The notes under the pieces are model-generated. The model had not been told where the DNA came from. It ran no database searches and saw only the letters and a list, made by a program, of their open reading frames with translations. Positions 14,932 to 21,579 of a DNA stretch of 26,206 nt are shown one piece after another; position 1 is the first letter of the stretch; the number at the start of each line of letters is the position of its first letter. The DNA is from JANXQG01 sp037147235 (GTDB taxonomy: Bacteria > Planctomycetota > Planctomycetia > Pirellulales > Thermoguttaceae), in the NCBI GenBank assembly GCA_037147235.1, contig JBAWVO010000060.1:1-26206 (forward strand), read 5' to 3'. The translations under genes and the position numbers were made by a program.

Positions 14932-17076
14932 GTGTTGGAACATTCTGTAGTAGCCCCCAAGCTGAATGCGGTATTTTATCCCCAGTCGATCGCGGTGGTC
15001 GGAGCCTCGACGCGGCCCGGCACGGTCGGCAACGATATTTTTCGCAATCTGTTGTATGCCGAGTTCAACGGCTCGGTCTTTCCGGTGAACCCGAATGCCA
15101 AGGCCGTTTTGGGGGTTCACGCCTACGCGAGTTTGGCCGATGTTCCCTCCGAGGTTGATTTGGCGGTACTCATCGTCCCCGCCACGGGGATTTTGAGCGT
15201 GGTCGATCAAGCGATTGCGAAGGGGGTGAAGGCCCTGGTGGTCATTTCGGCCGGTTTCAAGGAGATCGGGCCCGAGGGCGCGGCACTTGAAGCCGTACTT
15301 CGGGACAAGGTCCGCGCGGCCGGGATACCGTTGATCGGGCCGAATTGCCTGGGCGTGATCAACACGGACCCGACCGTGTCGATGAACGCGACCTTCGGCC
15401 GCAAAATGCCCAAGCCGGGCAATTTGGCCTTTATTTCCCAAAGCGGTGCCCTGTGTACCTCGGTGCTCGACTACGCCGAGGAGCGTCAGATGGGCTTCAG
15501 CAAGTTCATCAGCTTCGGAAACAAGGCCGACGTCAACGAAATCGACCTGCTCGGTTACCTTGCCAAGGACGAGAAGACCTCGGTCATCGCCATGTACCTT
15601 GAGGACATCACCAACGGGCGGCAGTTCATCGAGACCGTCAGCGACATTTTCTGGGAGACCCACAAGCCGATGCTCTGCCTGAAGTCGGGCCGGTCGCCGG
15701 AGGGGGCCAAGGCCGTCAGCAGCCATACCGGTTCGCTGGCCGGCTCGGACTCGGTGTACGACGCCCTTTTGCTGCAAGCGGGCGTGCAGCGCGTCGATAC
15801 GATTTCCGAACTGTTCGACTACGCCGCACTCTACACCATGCAGCCGCTTCCGCGTGGCGGCCGAGTGGCAATTATCACCAACGCCGGCGGGCCGGGGATC
15901 ATGGCCACCGACGCCGCCATGCGTCATGGATTGAAACTGGCCGAGCTGAGCGAAGCCACGAAGCAGAAGCTGAAACCGTCGCTGCCCGTCACCGCCTCGC
16001 TGCAAAACCCGATCGACGTGATCGGAGATGCCCGAGCCGATCGTTACAAGGCCGCGGTCCGCACGGTGCTGGAAGACGAAAACGTCGATATGGGCATGGT
16101 CATCCTAACGCCGCAGTCGATGACCGACATCGAGGAGACGGCCGCCGTCGTGCCCGAGGCCGTCAAGGGCATCAACAAAACGGTCGTCTGCTCCTTCATG
16201 GGGGCGAGGGACGTGGCGGCCGGCGTGGGTATTTTGCGTGCGGCCGGCATTCCGAACTACCCCTTCCCCGAAGACGGAATCAAGAGCCTTGCCGCCGCCA
16301 ACTGGCTGGTGGCTTCGAGCGAGATTCCACGGCGTGAGATGGCGGTTTTCCACGACCTCGACGTCGAGGGTGCCCGGAAGATCGTGGCCGATCTGTTGAA
16401 CGACTATCCGGAGCGTTACCTCACGCAGGCGGACTGCCGCCCGCTGTTGGCCTGCTATCGCCTGCCGCTGTTGCGCAGCGGTGTGGCGACGACCGCCGAC
16501 GAGGTGGCGAAGATTGTCGAGACGTTCGGCACGTCCGTGGTCCTGAAGGTGATGTCGGCCGACGTAGTTCACAAGTATGACGCGGGGGGCGTGGTTCTGA
16601 ATGTTCACGGCGTCGAGGAAGCCCGTGCGGCCTACAAAAAGATTTTGAGTAACGTGGAGAGCCACATTCCCGGCGCGAAGATTGAGGGGATTCTCGTCGA
16701 AGAGATGGCGAGCAAGGGTGTCGAAGTGATCCTTGGCGCCAGCCGGGACCCGCGGTTTGGACCGCTCATGATGTTCGGTCTCGGCGGCACGTTGGTCGAG
16801 GTACTCAAGGACGTGTCGTTCCGTTTGGCGCCGATGTGGCAGATTTCAGCCGAGCGCATGGTGCATCAGATTCGCTCCTTTAAGGTACTCGACGGTTTCC
16901 GCGGCAGCCCGCCTTCCGACGTCGACTCCCTTGTCGAAACGCTCCTGCGGCTCTCCACCATGGTCTGCAACCATCCCGAAATTTCGGAATGCGACATCAA
17001 CCCGTTGATCGTCCACGCCAAGGGCGACGGTTGTTCGGTGGCGGACAGCCGCATCATGTTGCGTCGTGTGAAGTAG
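14932..17076 (+). CDS. ADP-forming acyl-CoA (acetate-CoA) synthetase, fused alpha and beta subunits
   Basis: The enzyme interconverts acyl-CoA plus ADP and phosphate with acid plus CoA and ATP, typically conserving energy from acetyl-CoA. Domains in order: a CoA-binding Rossmann domain (VVGASTRPGTVG, 22-33); a ligase-CoA domain with GPNCLGVIN (136-144), ISQSGALCTS (168-177) and the phosphohistidine motif SSHTGSLAG (His265); and an ATP-grasp domain (about 490-700; LKVMSADVVHKYDAGG, GLGGTLVEVLKD, CDINPL). The length of 714 residues is right for the single-chain ACD form. GTG 14932 is chosen because AGAGGAGA lies just upstream; a longer frame reaches TTG 14896. Acetate is the usual substrate, but relatives accept other acids, so the acyl group is not certain. 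The last ~26 nt of the gene and the bases after it are duplicated downstream at 17209-17248. Confidence 0.93.
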   Translation: MLEHSVVAPKLNAVFYPQSIAVVGASTRPGTVGNDIFRNLLYAEFNGSVFPVNPNAKAVLGVHAYASLADVPSEVDLAVLIVPATGILSVVDQAIAKGVKALVVISAGFKEIGPEGAALEAVLRDKVRAAGIPLIGPNCLGVINTDPTVSMNATFGRKMPKPGNLAFISQSGALCTSVLDYAEERQMGFSKFISFGNKADVNEIDLLGYLAKDEKTSVIAMYLEDITNGRQFIETVSDIFWETHKPMLCLKSGRSPEGAKAVSSHTGSLAGSDSVYDALLLQAGVQRVDTISELFDYAALYTMQPLPRGGRVAIITNAGGPGIMATDAAMRHGLKLAELSEATKQKLKPSLPVTASLQNPIDVIGDARADRYKAAVRTVLEDENVDMGMVILTPQSMTDIEETAAVVPEAVKGINKTVVCSFMGARDVAAGVGILRAAGIPNYPFPEDGIKSLAAANWLVASSEIPRREMAVFHDLDVEGARKIVADLLNDYPERYLTQADCRPLLACYRLPLLRSGVATTADEVAKIVETFGTSVVLKVMSADVVHKYDAGGVVLNVHGVEEARAAYKKILSNVESHIPGAKIEGILVEEMASKGVEVILGASRDPRFGPLMMFGLGGTLVEVLKDVSFRLAPMWQISAERMVHQIRSFKVLDGFRGSPPSDVDSLVETLLRLSTMVCNHPEISECDINPLIVHAKGDGCSVADSRIMLRRVK

Positions 17077-17093
17077 TAAGTAGACAAGGTGGT
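17050..17093 (+). repeat. Direct duplication, copy 1 (3' end of the acyl-CoA synthetase gene)
   Basis: This 44-bp stretch spans the last nine codons of the synthetase gene, its stop and 17 bp beyond. It recurs at 17209-17248 with two substitutions and a 4-bp deletion. It encodes the native C-terminus RIMLRRVK, so this copy is the parent. Confidence 0.85.
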
Positions 17094-17104
17094 CTGTTGT
17101 GGCC

Positions 17105-17191
17105 GGTCTCTGACCGAGCCGCGCCGCCGACCGAAGGTCTCCTATTTACCGGGAGACCTTCGGGCGGACGTTTCGGCGGGGTCAGGAGACC
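17105..17191. repeat. Palindromic element between convergent genes
   Basis: Outer ends GGTCTCTGACC (17105-17115) and GGTCAGGAGACC (17180-17191) are inverted with one missing base. The inner stem CCGAAGGTCTCC (17131-17142) pairs perfectly with GGAGACCTTCGG (17152-17163) around a 9-nt loop. Its right half is the repeat found inside the RND pump gene at 5341. Lying between two convergent genes, it could serve as a two-way transcription stop, although there is no T-run. Confidence 0.85.
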
Positions 17192-17208
17192 CGCGCCGAA
17201 CCTGGGTT

Positions 17209-17248
17209 CGCATCATGTTGCGTCGCGTGAAGTAGTAGACGAGGTGGT
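17209..17248 (+). repeat. Direct duplication, copy 2 (now encodes the histidine-kinase tail)
   Basis: This is a near-copy of 17050-17093 lying on the far side of the palindrome. Read on the minus strand it supplies about the last eleven codons and the stop (17213-17215) of the histidine kinase gene. Confidence 0.85.
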
Positions 17249-18913
17249 TGGGCTTACGGCGGGTAGCTCTAGGGTGAAACATGCCCCCTGGCCGGGGAGG
17301 CTATCGACGATGATTTTTCCGCCGTGTTCGGTCAGGATTTTTTGGCTCACAGGGAGACCGAGGCCCGTGCCGCGGCTTTTCTTCGTCGAGACAAAGGGGC
17401 TGAACAGTTTGCTCAGTTGGTCGGCGGCGATGCCTGGGCCCGTGTCGCGAATCTCGATCTGGACGACATTTTTTTCGAGCAGGTAACGGGTTATCACCGC
17501 CACGCGGCCGGGGGAATCGAGGTCGGTCACGGCATCGAGTGCGTTGGTCACGATATTGAGGACGGCTCGATGAATCCCTTCGGGATCGAAGACCAGGTCG
17601 GGCATGTTTTCGGCGGGCTGGTAGGCCAGTTCAACAAGCTCTTCCTGGGCCCGGGTTTGCATCAGGTCGACGACGTCGCGAACAACCGCGTTGATATTGG
17701 CGGTGGTCAGGTCAGGCTCTCGCTCCTTGCTGAAGGTGAGCATGTCCAGGACCAGCGCGGAGATTTTGTTTTGGTTTTTATCGACGATTTTCCAGCCTTT
17801 GCCGACGATCGACTCGTCGTGTTCGGTCAGCCCCATCTCGATCAGGTAGCTTCCGCCGCGGATACCCTGGAGGATATTTTTGATGTGGTGCGAGAGGGTG
17901 GCGATGGTTTGGCCGATGGCGGCCAGCCGCTCGGCCTGAACCATGGCCGAGTAGTAGCGGGTATCTTCCACCGCCAGGGCCGCCTGGTGGCCAATGGCGA
18001 TCATGAGCTTGAGATGGTCCTCGGTGAATCGCCGGGCGGTGCCGCCTCGTTCGAGGATCTGCTGGGGTGAAGTGGAGGTATCGATGTAAATCACGCCGAC
18101 CACGTGGTAACGGCCTTGCATCGGTACGCAAATTGCTTCACGAACGCCCAGTTTCAGGATGCTTGCCCCCGGGTTGAAGCGATCGTCCTGCCGGGCGTCG
18201 CTGGTGAGCACGCCCTCGTTTTTTTCGACGACAAAATCAAGGATCGTCTTGCTGATCATGATTTTATCGCCTTGTTCGGCGTTATTGCGGGTTCGCCGCA
18301 CGCGGGGATCGAGTCGCCGCGTGTCCGGGTCGAACAGCATGACGCAACCCCGGTCGGCCTCAACCCACTCGAAAATCAGCTCCATGATGCGGTTGAGCAA
18401 CTGGTCGATGTCCAGCGTATGGCTGACCGCCAGAGCGGTGTGATACATCACCTGGAGGTTGCTGCGTGCCCGAGCCAGCCAGGAATTTTGCGACAAGTCG
18501 GCATGGGCGTCGAAAATTCGGCTTCCTTCACTTTGCGAGACGGAGTGGATGATGCGCGAGTGGTCGTCGGGAGTGGCTTGGGCGGCGATATCGACCGAAT
18601 TGCCGATCGTGCCGTGGGACTCCTCGGAAGGCCCGGTGTAGAGCATCAAGGTCACCCCCACCTGCACCTGATCGCCGCTGGCCAGCAGGTGCTGATTCAC
18701 CCGTTTTCCGTTCACGAAAGTACCGTTGGAACTATTGAGGTCGGAGACGGTGAAATCGCGATGGGTGCGGCGGAACTCGGCGTGATGCCGCGAGACCTCG
18801 GTATCGTGTACGTGGATAGCACTGGACTTGTCGCGTCCGAGCCGGAGGATGGCCTCCTCCAACTCAAAACGCGTACCTTGGTCATTTCCACGAATCACAA
18901 ACAGCGACGGCAC
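17213..18913 (-). CDS. FHA-GAF-histidine kinase
   Basis: This is a soluble sensor kinase of 566 residues. An FHA phosphothreonine-binding domain covers about 1-95 (LRLGRDKSSAIHV with Arg27, SRHHAEF 41-47, SSNGTFVNG 61-69). A GAF domain follows at about 160-320. The HisKA helix has the phospho-acceptor His342 in LSHHIKNILQGI. The HATPase domain has the N box (NIVTNALD, Asn457), DTGPGI (490-495) and GTGLGL (515-520). No membrane helix is seen, so it senses a cytoplasmic signal and may bind a Ser/Thr-phosphorylated protein. The start is GTG 18913 (MPSLFVIRGND) with GGAAA upstream. It overlaps the upstream response-regulator gene by 32 bp. The fold ends at LELP (about 548-551), and the last residues, TTSSTTSRDAT, come from the duplicated 3' end of the convergent acyl-CoA synthetase gene. 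Confidence 0.93.
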   Translation of the reverse strand: MPSLFVIRGNDQGTRFELEEAILRLGRDKSSAIHVHDTEVSRHHAEFRRTHRDFTVSDLNSSNGTFVNGKRVNQHLLASGDQVQVGVTLMLYTGPSEESHGTIGNSVDIAAQATPDDHSRIIHSVSQSEGSRIFDAHADLSQNSWLARARSNLQVMYHTALAVSHTLDIDQLLNRIMELIFEWVEADRGCVMLFDPDTRRLDPRVRRTRNNAEQGDKIMISKTILDFVVEKNEGVLTSDARQDDRFNPGASILKLGVREAICVPMQGRYHVVGVIYIDTSTSPQQILERGGTARRFTEDHLKLMIAIGHQAALAVEDTRYYSAMVQAERLAAIGQTIATLSHHIKNILQGIRGGSYLIEMGLTEHDESIVGKGWKIVDKNQNKISALVLDMLTFSKEREPDLTTANINAVVRDVVDLMQTRAQEELVELAYQPAENMPDLVFDPEGIHRAVLNIVTNALDAVTDLDSPGRVAVITRYLLEKNVVQIEIRDTGPGIAADQLSKLFSPFVSTKKSRGTGLGLPVSQKILTEHGGKIIVDSLPGQGACFTLELPAVSPTTSSTTSRDAT

Positions 18914-19286
18914 GATTGGTTTCCATGTCCTTTGCGGAGAGGATTTCTTCGATTTTACGGATTAAGGGCGCATAGTGATAGGGCTTGGTGACATATTCCC
19001 CCGGAGAAAGGGGTTGTCGTCGCCGCACGCTGCCCAAGAGAACCAATGCGGCGTGGTCTATCCGCGACTGCTCGGCAAAGGGTGCCGCGACTTCGTCGGG
19101 GCCGCTCGGATCGATCTCCAGGTCGAGGACGATCAGGTCGGGGTGATGCTGCCGCGCCAAGGCCAACCCCTGCTTGGCGTGGCTGGCGGCCATCGTTTGC
19201 ATGCCGCGACGTTCCAGAGCGGTTTGCAAGACGACGCGAGTCTCGTCCGAGGGATCAACAATTAAAACATTACGACGGCCGTCCAA
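18882..19286 (-). CDS. Single-domain response regulator
   Basis: This is a receiver domain of 134 residues without an output domain, the probable partner of the overlapping histidine kinase. It has NVLIVDPSDETR (Asp11; the second acidic residue of the usual DD pair is replaced by Pro12 with Asp14 nearby), the phospho-acceptor Asp55 in LIVLDLE, and Lys101 in YVTKPYHY. The 40-residue segment between Asp55 and Lys101 is arginine-rich and diverged. The frame is open up to 19532, but that head is a translation of the 111-bp repeat and lies above the promoter at 19362-19390. TTG 19286 has GGAGGG 8 nt upstream and gives a normal receiver N-terminus. GTG 19295 is the alternative but sits on top of the ribosome site. 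The C-terminal tail beyond residue 118 overlaps the kinase start. Confidence 0.8.
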   Translation of the reverse strand: MDGRRNVLIVDPSDETRVVLQTALERRGMQTMAASHAKQGLALARQHHPDLIVLDLEIDPSGPDEVAAPFAEQSRIDHAALVLLGSVRRRQPLSPGEYVTKPYHYAPLIRKIEEILSAKDMETNRAVAVCDSWK

Positions 19287-19361
19287 GACTGACACCCTCC
19301 GTGGTCTGGTGGGAACCGGACTTCCTTGCCCGGTCAAACTAGGGAAGCTTCCAAGGGGGGG

Positions 19362-19390
19362 AGAATAAAGGCTCCTTGGCCGTGTGTCAA
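19362..19390 (-). promoter_or_regulatory. Sigma-70-like promoter of the RR/kinase operon
   Basis: On the minus strand, a perfect TTGACA (19390-19385) is followed after 17 bp by TATTCT (19367-19362). Transcription would start near 19355, about 70 nt before TTG 19286. This argues that the open frame reaching back to 19532 is not all translated. Confidence 0.55.
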
Positions 19391-19411
19391 GGCGAGGCAT
19401 TGGAGAAAAAC

Positions 19412-19522
19412 AGCTCTCCGCCAAGTTTGTGGTGCGGACGTCTCGCCTGCCTGGTTCAACCACAACATCTTGGGCAGGCGAGATGCCCGCACCACAATTA
19501 TCCGCAAACCCGGCGGAGAGCC
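19412..19522 (+). repeat. 111-bp hairpin element, copy B
   Basis: Same structure and orientation as the copies at 12113 and 24376. The ends are AGCTCTCCGCC and GGCGGAGAGCC. The inner stem begins at 19429 and has two mismatches. The 21-nt loop is identical to the other copies. It lies just upstream of the RR promoter on the minus strand. Confidence 0.92.
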
Positions 19523-19774
19523 AGAGAAACATCCCTAGGCAGCCTGCTTTATCTATTTTAACGGAAATCTCAATGAAACCGACCTGTTTTCGCCTTGGGC
19601 CCCTTGCAATCCCGCACCAATTGCGTATCTTAATTGCTTTATGTAGTAGATTCGTTATTTTCCACGGGATTGAAAAGAGGGTGTAGTCGCCGAAATTCTC
19701 CGCGACGCTCGCTTTTTGATCTCGCCCGCCAAGGATGCTCCCACCTTAGCATCCGGAACCCGAAGGAGAATTTC

Positions 19775-20374
19775 ATGCTTTCGACTGTTGTTTTCTGCGC
19801 CACCGTGGCGTTCTGTGGCGCGGAGCCTGCCGAGCAATCCCAGCCTGCCGCCGCAGTATCTCAAGCCGTCTCGCAAACCCAGGCTCCCAAACCGGCAGAT
19901 GCCCCGAACCCGCAGCCGCCGAAGACGGCCACGGCACCGGAGAAAAAAACGGAGCCGCAGGTTCATGTAGCCTATCGACTTCCGACCGATCCGCCCCGGA
20001 CGGAGCCTAAGCCTGGGCAGAAAACGGAACCGAAATTTGAACTGTTGGCAATAGAACAAAGCGTTGTCGACGCCACCAACGCCGAGCGAGCCCGATATGG
20101 TCGTCCTGCGTTTTCGGTGGACGCCAATCTCATGGCCACGGCTCGACAGCACTGCACTTGGATGACGACCAATCGACAGCTTGTGCATGCGCGAATTGGT
20201 GTGGCGGAGAATATTGCGATGGGGCAATCGAGCAGCCAAGAGGTGGTTCGGACCTGGATGAACTCTTCCGGCCATCGGGCGAACATTCTCAATGGCGGCC
20301 ATCGCCGCATCGGTGTTGCGGCATACCAGACCCCCGAAGGGACGATTTATTGGTGCCAGCAGTTCACCCCCTGA
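19775..20374 (+). CDS. CAP (SCP/PR-1-like) domain secreted protein
   Basis: The 199-residue protein has a short hydrophobic, signal-like N-terminus (MLSTVVFCATVAFCGAEPA) with no basic residues, a long Pro/Ala/Gln/Lys-rich spacer (about 20-88), and a compact CAP domain at about 90-199. CAP landmarks are present: VVDATNAERA, His138, AENIAMG with Glu145, and WMNSSGHRANIL with His167. These correspond to the family's His/Glu cavity. Bacterial CAP proteins are extracellular or envelope proteins, and their biochemical role is mostly unknown. ATG 19775 is chosen because AAGGAG at 19763-19768 sits 6 nt upstream; the longer frame from 19634 is unlikely. It is followed after 42 bp by rpiB in the same direction. 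Confidence 0.85.
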   Translation: MLSTVVFCATVAFCGAEPAEQSQPAAAVSQAVSQTQAPKPADAPNPQPPKTATAPEKKTEPQVHVAYRLPTDPPRTEPKPGQKTEPKFELLAIEQSVVDATNAERARYGRPAFSVDANLMATARQHCTWMTTNRQLVHARIGVAENIAMGQSSSQEVVRTWMNSSGHRANILNGGHRRIGVAAYQTPEGTIYWCQQFTP

Positions 20375-20416
20375 CGATGAGTTCGGGAGGATGTCCGTTC
20401 AACGGGAAGTGAAACG

Positions 20417-20866
20417 ATGAGGATTGCGGTTGGCAGTGACCATCGCGGCGCGGCAATGCGTGGGAAACTGGTCGAGTTGCTCGTGCGTCTCGGCCAGGAC
20501 GTGGTCGATATCGGCAGCCATGGCTCCGAGTCGATCGACTATCCCGACATTGCCGCACAAGTAGGCCGAAGGGTCTCGACCGGCGAGGTCGATCGGGGGA
20601 TTTTGGTCTGCGGTACCGGTATAGGGATGTGCATCGCCGCCAACAAGATTGCGGGCGTTCGCGCCGCGCCTTGCCACGACGACCTAACCGCCGAATTGAG
20701 CCGCCGTCACAACGACCTGAACGTACTCTGTCTCTCCGGCGACACGCTGGGCGATCGGCTGGTCGATCGCCTCGTGGAGATTTGGCTCAGCACGCCCTTC
20801 GACGGTGGCCGCCACGCCCGGCGGGTGGCAAAGATTTCCGAATTGGAATCTCGGAACGGCCGCTAA
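20417..20866 (+). CDS. rpiB: Ribose-5-phosphate isomerase B
   Basis: The enzyme interconverts ribose 5-phosphate and ribulose 5-phosphate in the pentose phosphate pathway (RpiB/LacAB family). The 149-residue protein begins MRIAVGSDHRG (Asp8, His9 substrate site). It has DIGSHGSESIDYPD, the catalytic Cys65 in LVCGTGIGM with the GTGIG phosphate loop, and RRHNDLNVLCL containing His98. The start has GGGAAG upstream. It is likely cotranscribed with the CAP gene 42 bp before it, which gives no functional hint. The stop TAA overlaps the left end of an inverted-repeat element. Allose-6-phosphate isomerase is a possible side activity of the family. Confidence 0.95.
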   Translation: MRIAVGSDHRGAAMRGKLVELLVRLGQDVVDIGSHGSESIDYPDIAAQVGRRVSTGEVDRGILVCGTGIGMCIAANKIAGVRAAPCHDDLTAELSRRHNDLNVLCLSGDTLGDRLVDRLVEIWLSTPFDGGRHARRVAKISELESRNGR

Positions 20867-20980
20867 GGATCGGCGCAAATGACTGTCGTGTTTTGCTCAC
20901 TCGCCGAGCGGGGGGGCGGACATCACACGGAGTGTGCATGCTATTTTTCTTGCGACACTTATTGATGCGCCGATCCTAAG
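20863..20980. repeat. 118-bp element with 15-bp terminal inverted repeats
   Basis: CTAAGGATCGGCGCA (20863-20877) and TGCGCCGATCCTAAG (20966-20980) are inverted with 14 of 15 matches. Inside is a small palindrome CACAC-GGA-GTGTG near 20926-20938. It fills the gap between the convergent rpiB and isochorismatase-like genes and includes the rpiB stop codon. Size and ends resemble a MITE, but no target duplication is evident. It may serve as a shared 3' stem-loop. Confidence 0.75.
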
Positions 20981-20982
20981 AG

Positions 20983-21567
20983 TCATGCCGGCATCGTTTC
21001 TCGTACGATTTGGCGGATCTGTTTGAACTCTGGGGTATCGGCAGTCCGGCACCATTCAAAGAGCGCGGCCTCGGTGCTGGTGAGCACGGCACCCGAGGAT
21101 TCCATCCGCCGCAGAGCGGTCTGGTGATCGAGGTCGTGTCGCGATCCGACCGCATCCACGGCCACATAGACCCGCCACCCGTCGGCCAGCAGGTCGAGTA
21201 CCGTTTGCTGAATGCAAACGTGGGTTTCAATGCCGCAAATCAGCAGTTTTTCGATATTTTGCGGACGGAGGTCCGCGAACAACTCTGGCAGCTCCCTGCA
21301 ACTGAAGCTGAGTTTGGCAGGGCGCTGCGGGAGAAGGGACGCCAGTTCGGGGAGCGTTGGCCCTAAACCCCGAGGGTATTGCTCGGATGCCCTGACGGGC
21401 AGGCCAAGCAGCTTGGCGCCCTCGATCAGCCGCCGCACATTTTCTACAATCCGCTCCCTCGCTCCGATCGATGCAACTAATTTTACTTGCACATCGATCA
21501 CCAAGAGGGCCGAATCGGACCGGGACATCAACTCGGGACTGCGGGGAATTAGGGGAAAATCGTTCAT
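20983..21567 (-). CDS. Isochorismatase-family cysteine hydrolase
   Basis: This is a soluble hydrolase of 194 residues with the family's catalytic triad: Asp25 (LLVIDVQ), Lys85 (AKLSFSC) and Cys118 (GIETHVCIQQT), followed by the cis-peptide type surroundings and VAVDAVGSRHDLDHQ. Family members act on nicotinamide, N-carbamoyl compounds or isochorismate, and sequence alone does not decide. The GIETHVC form is the one seen in many uncharacterised 'hydrolase' (YcaC-like) members. The gene begins 12 bp after the stop of the phosphodiesterase gene, so the two are probably one operon. No clear Shine-Dalgarno sequence precedes ATG 21567; a start at the internal Met14 is possible. Confidence 0.88.
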   Translation of the reverse strand: MNDFPLIPRSPELMSRSDSALLVIDVQVKLVASIGARERIVENVRRLIEGAKLLGLPVRASEQYPRGLGPTLPELASLLPQRPAKLSFSCRELPELFADLRPQNIEKLLICGIETHVCIQQTVLDLLADGWRVYVAVDAVGSRHDLDHQTALRRMESSGAVLTSTEAALFEWCRTADTPEFKQIRQIVRETMPA

Positions 21568-21579
21568 AACCGGAATCTT

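Larger units (their letters stand above)
19287..19774. other. Intergenic region between divergent RR/kinase and CAP/rpiB genes
   Basis: Nearly 490 bp contain the minus-strand promoter (19362-19390), one 111-bp hairpin element (19412-19522) and the leader of the CAP gene. For the plus strand, TTGCAA at 19604-19609 with TATCTT at 19626-19631 (16-bp spacing) is a possible but weak promoter. No other gene is seen. Confidence 0.6.

Noticed and set aside
14914..16005. 363-codon frame antisense to the acyl-CoA synthetase
   Set aside because: It is a shadow of a GC-rich gene with strong domain matches on the plus strand. Similar long antisense frames lie over trpB and the histidine kinase.
17105..17191. 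Intrinsic terminator for the acyl-CoA synthetase gene
   Set aside because: The stem is strong but there is no T-run on either strand. It is annotated as a repeat, with termination left as a possibility.
19287..19532. N-terminal extension of the response regulator
   Set aside because: It is a translation of the hairpin element and sits above a good promoter; the receiver fold is complete without it.
20863..20980. Insertion sequence
   Set aside because: It is too short, has no transposase, and no target duplication is visible. It is kept only as an inverted-repeat element.
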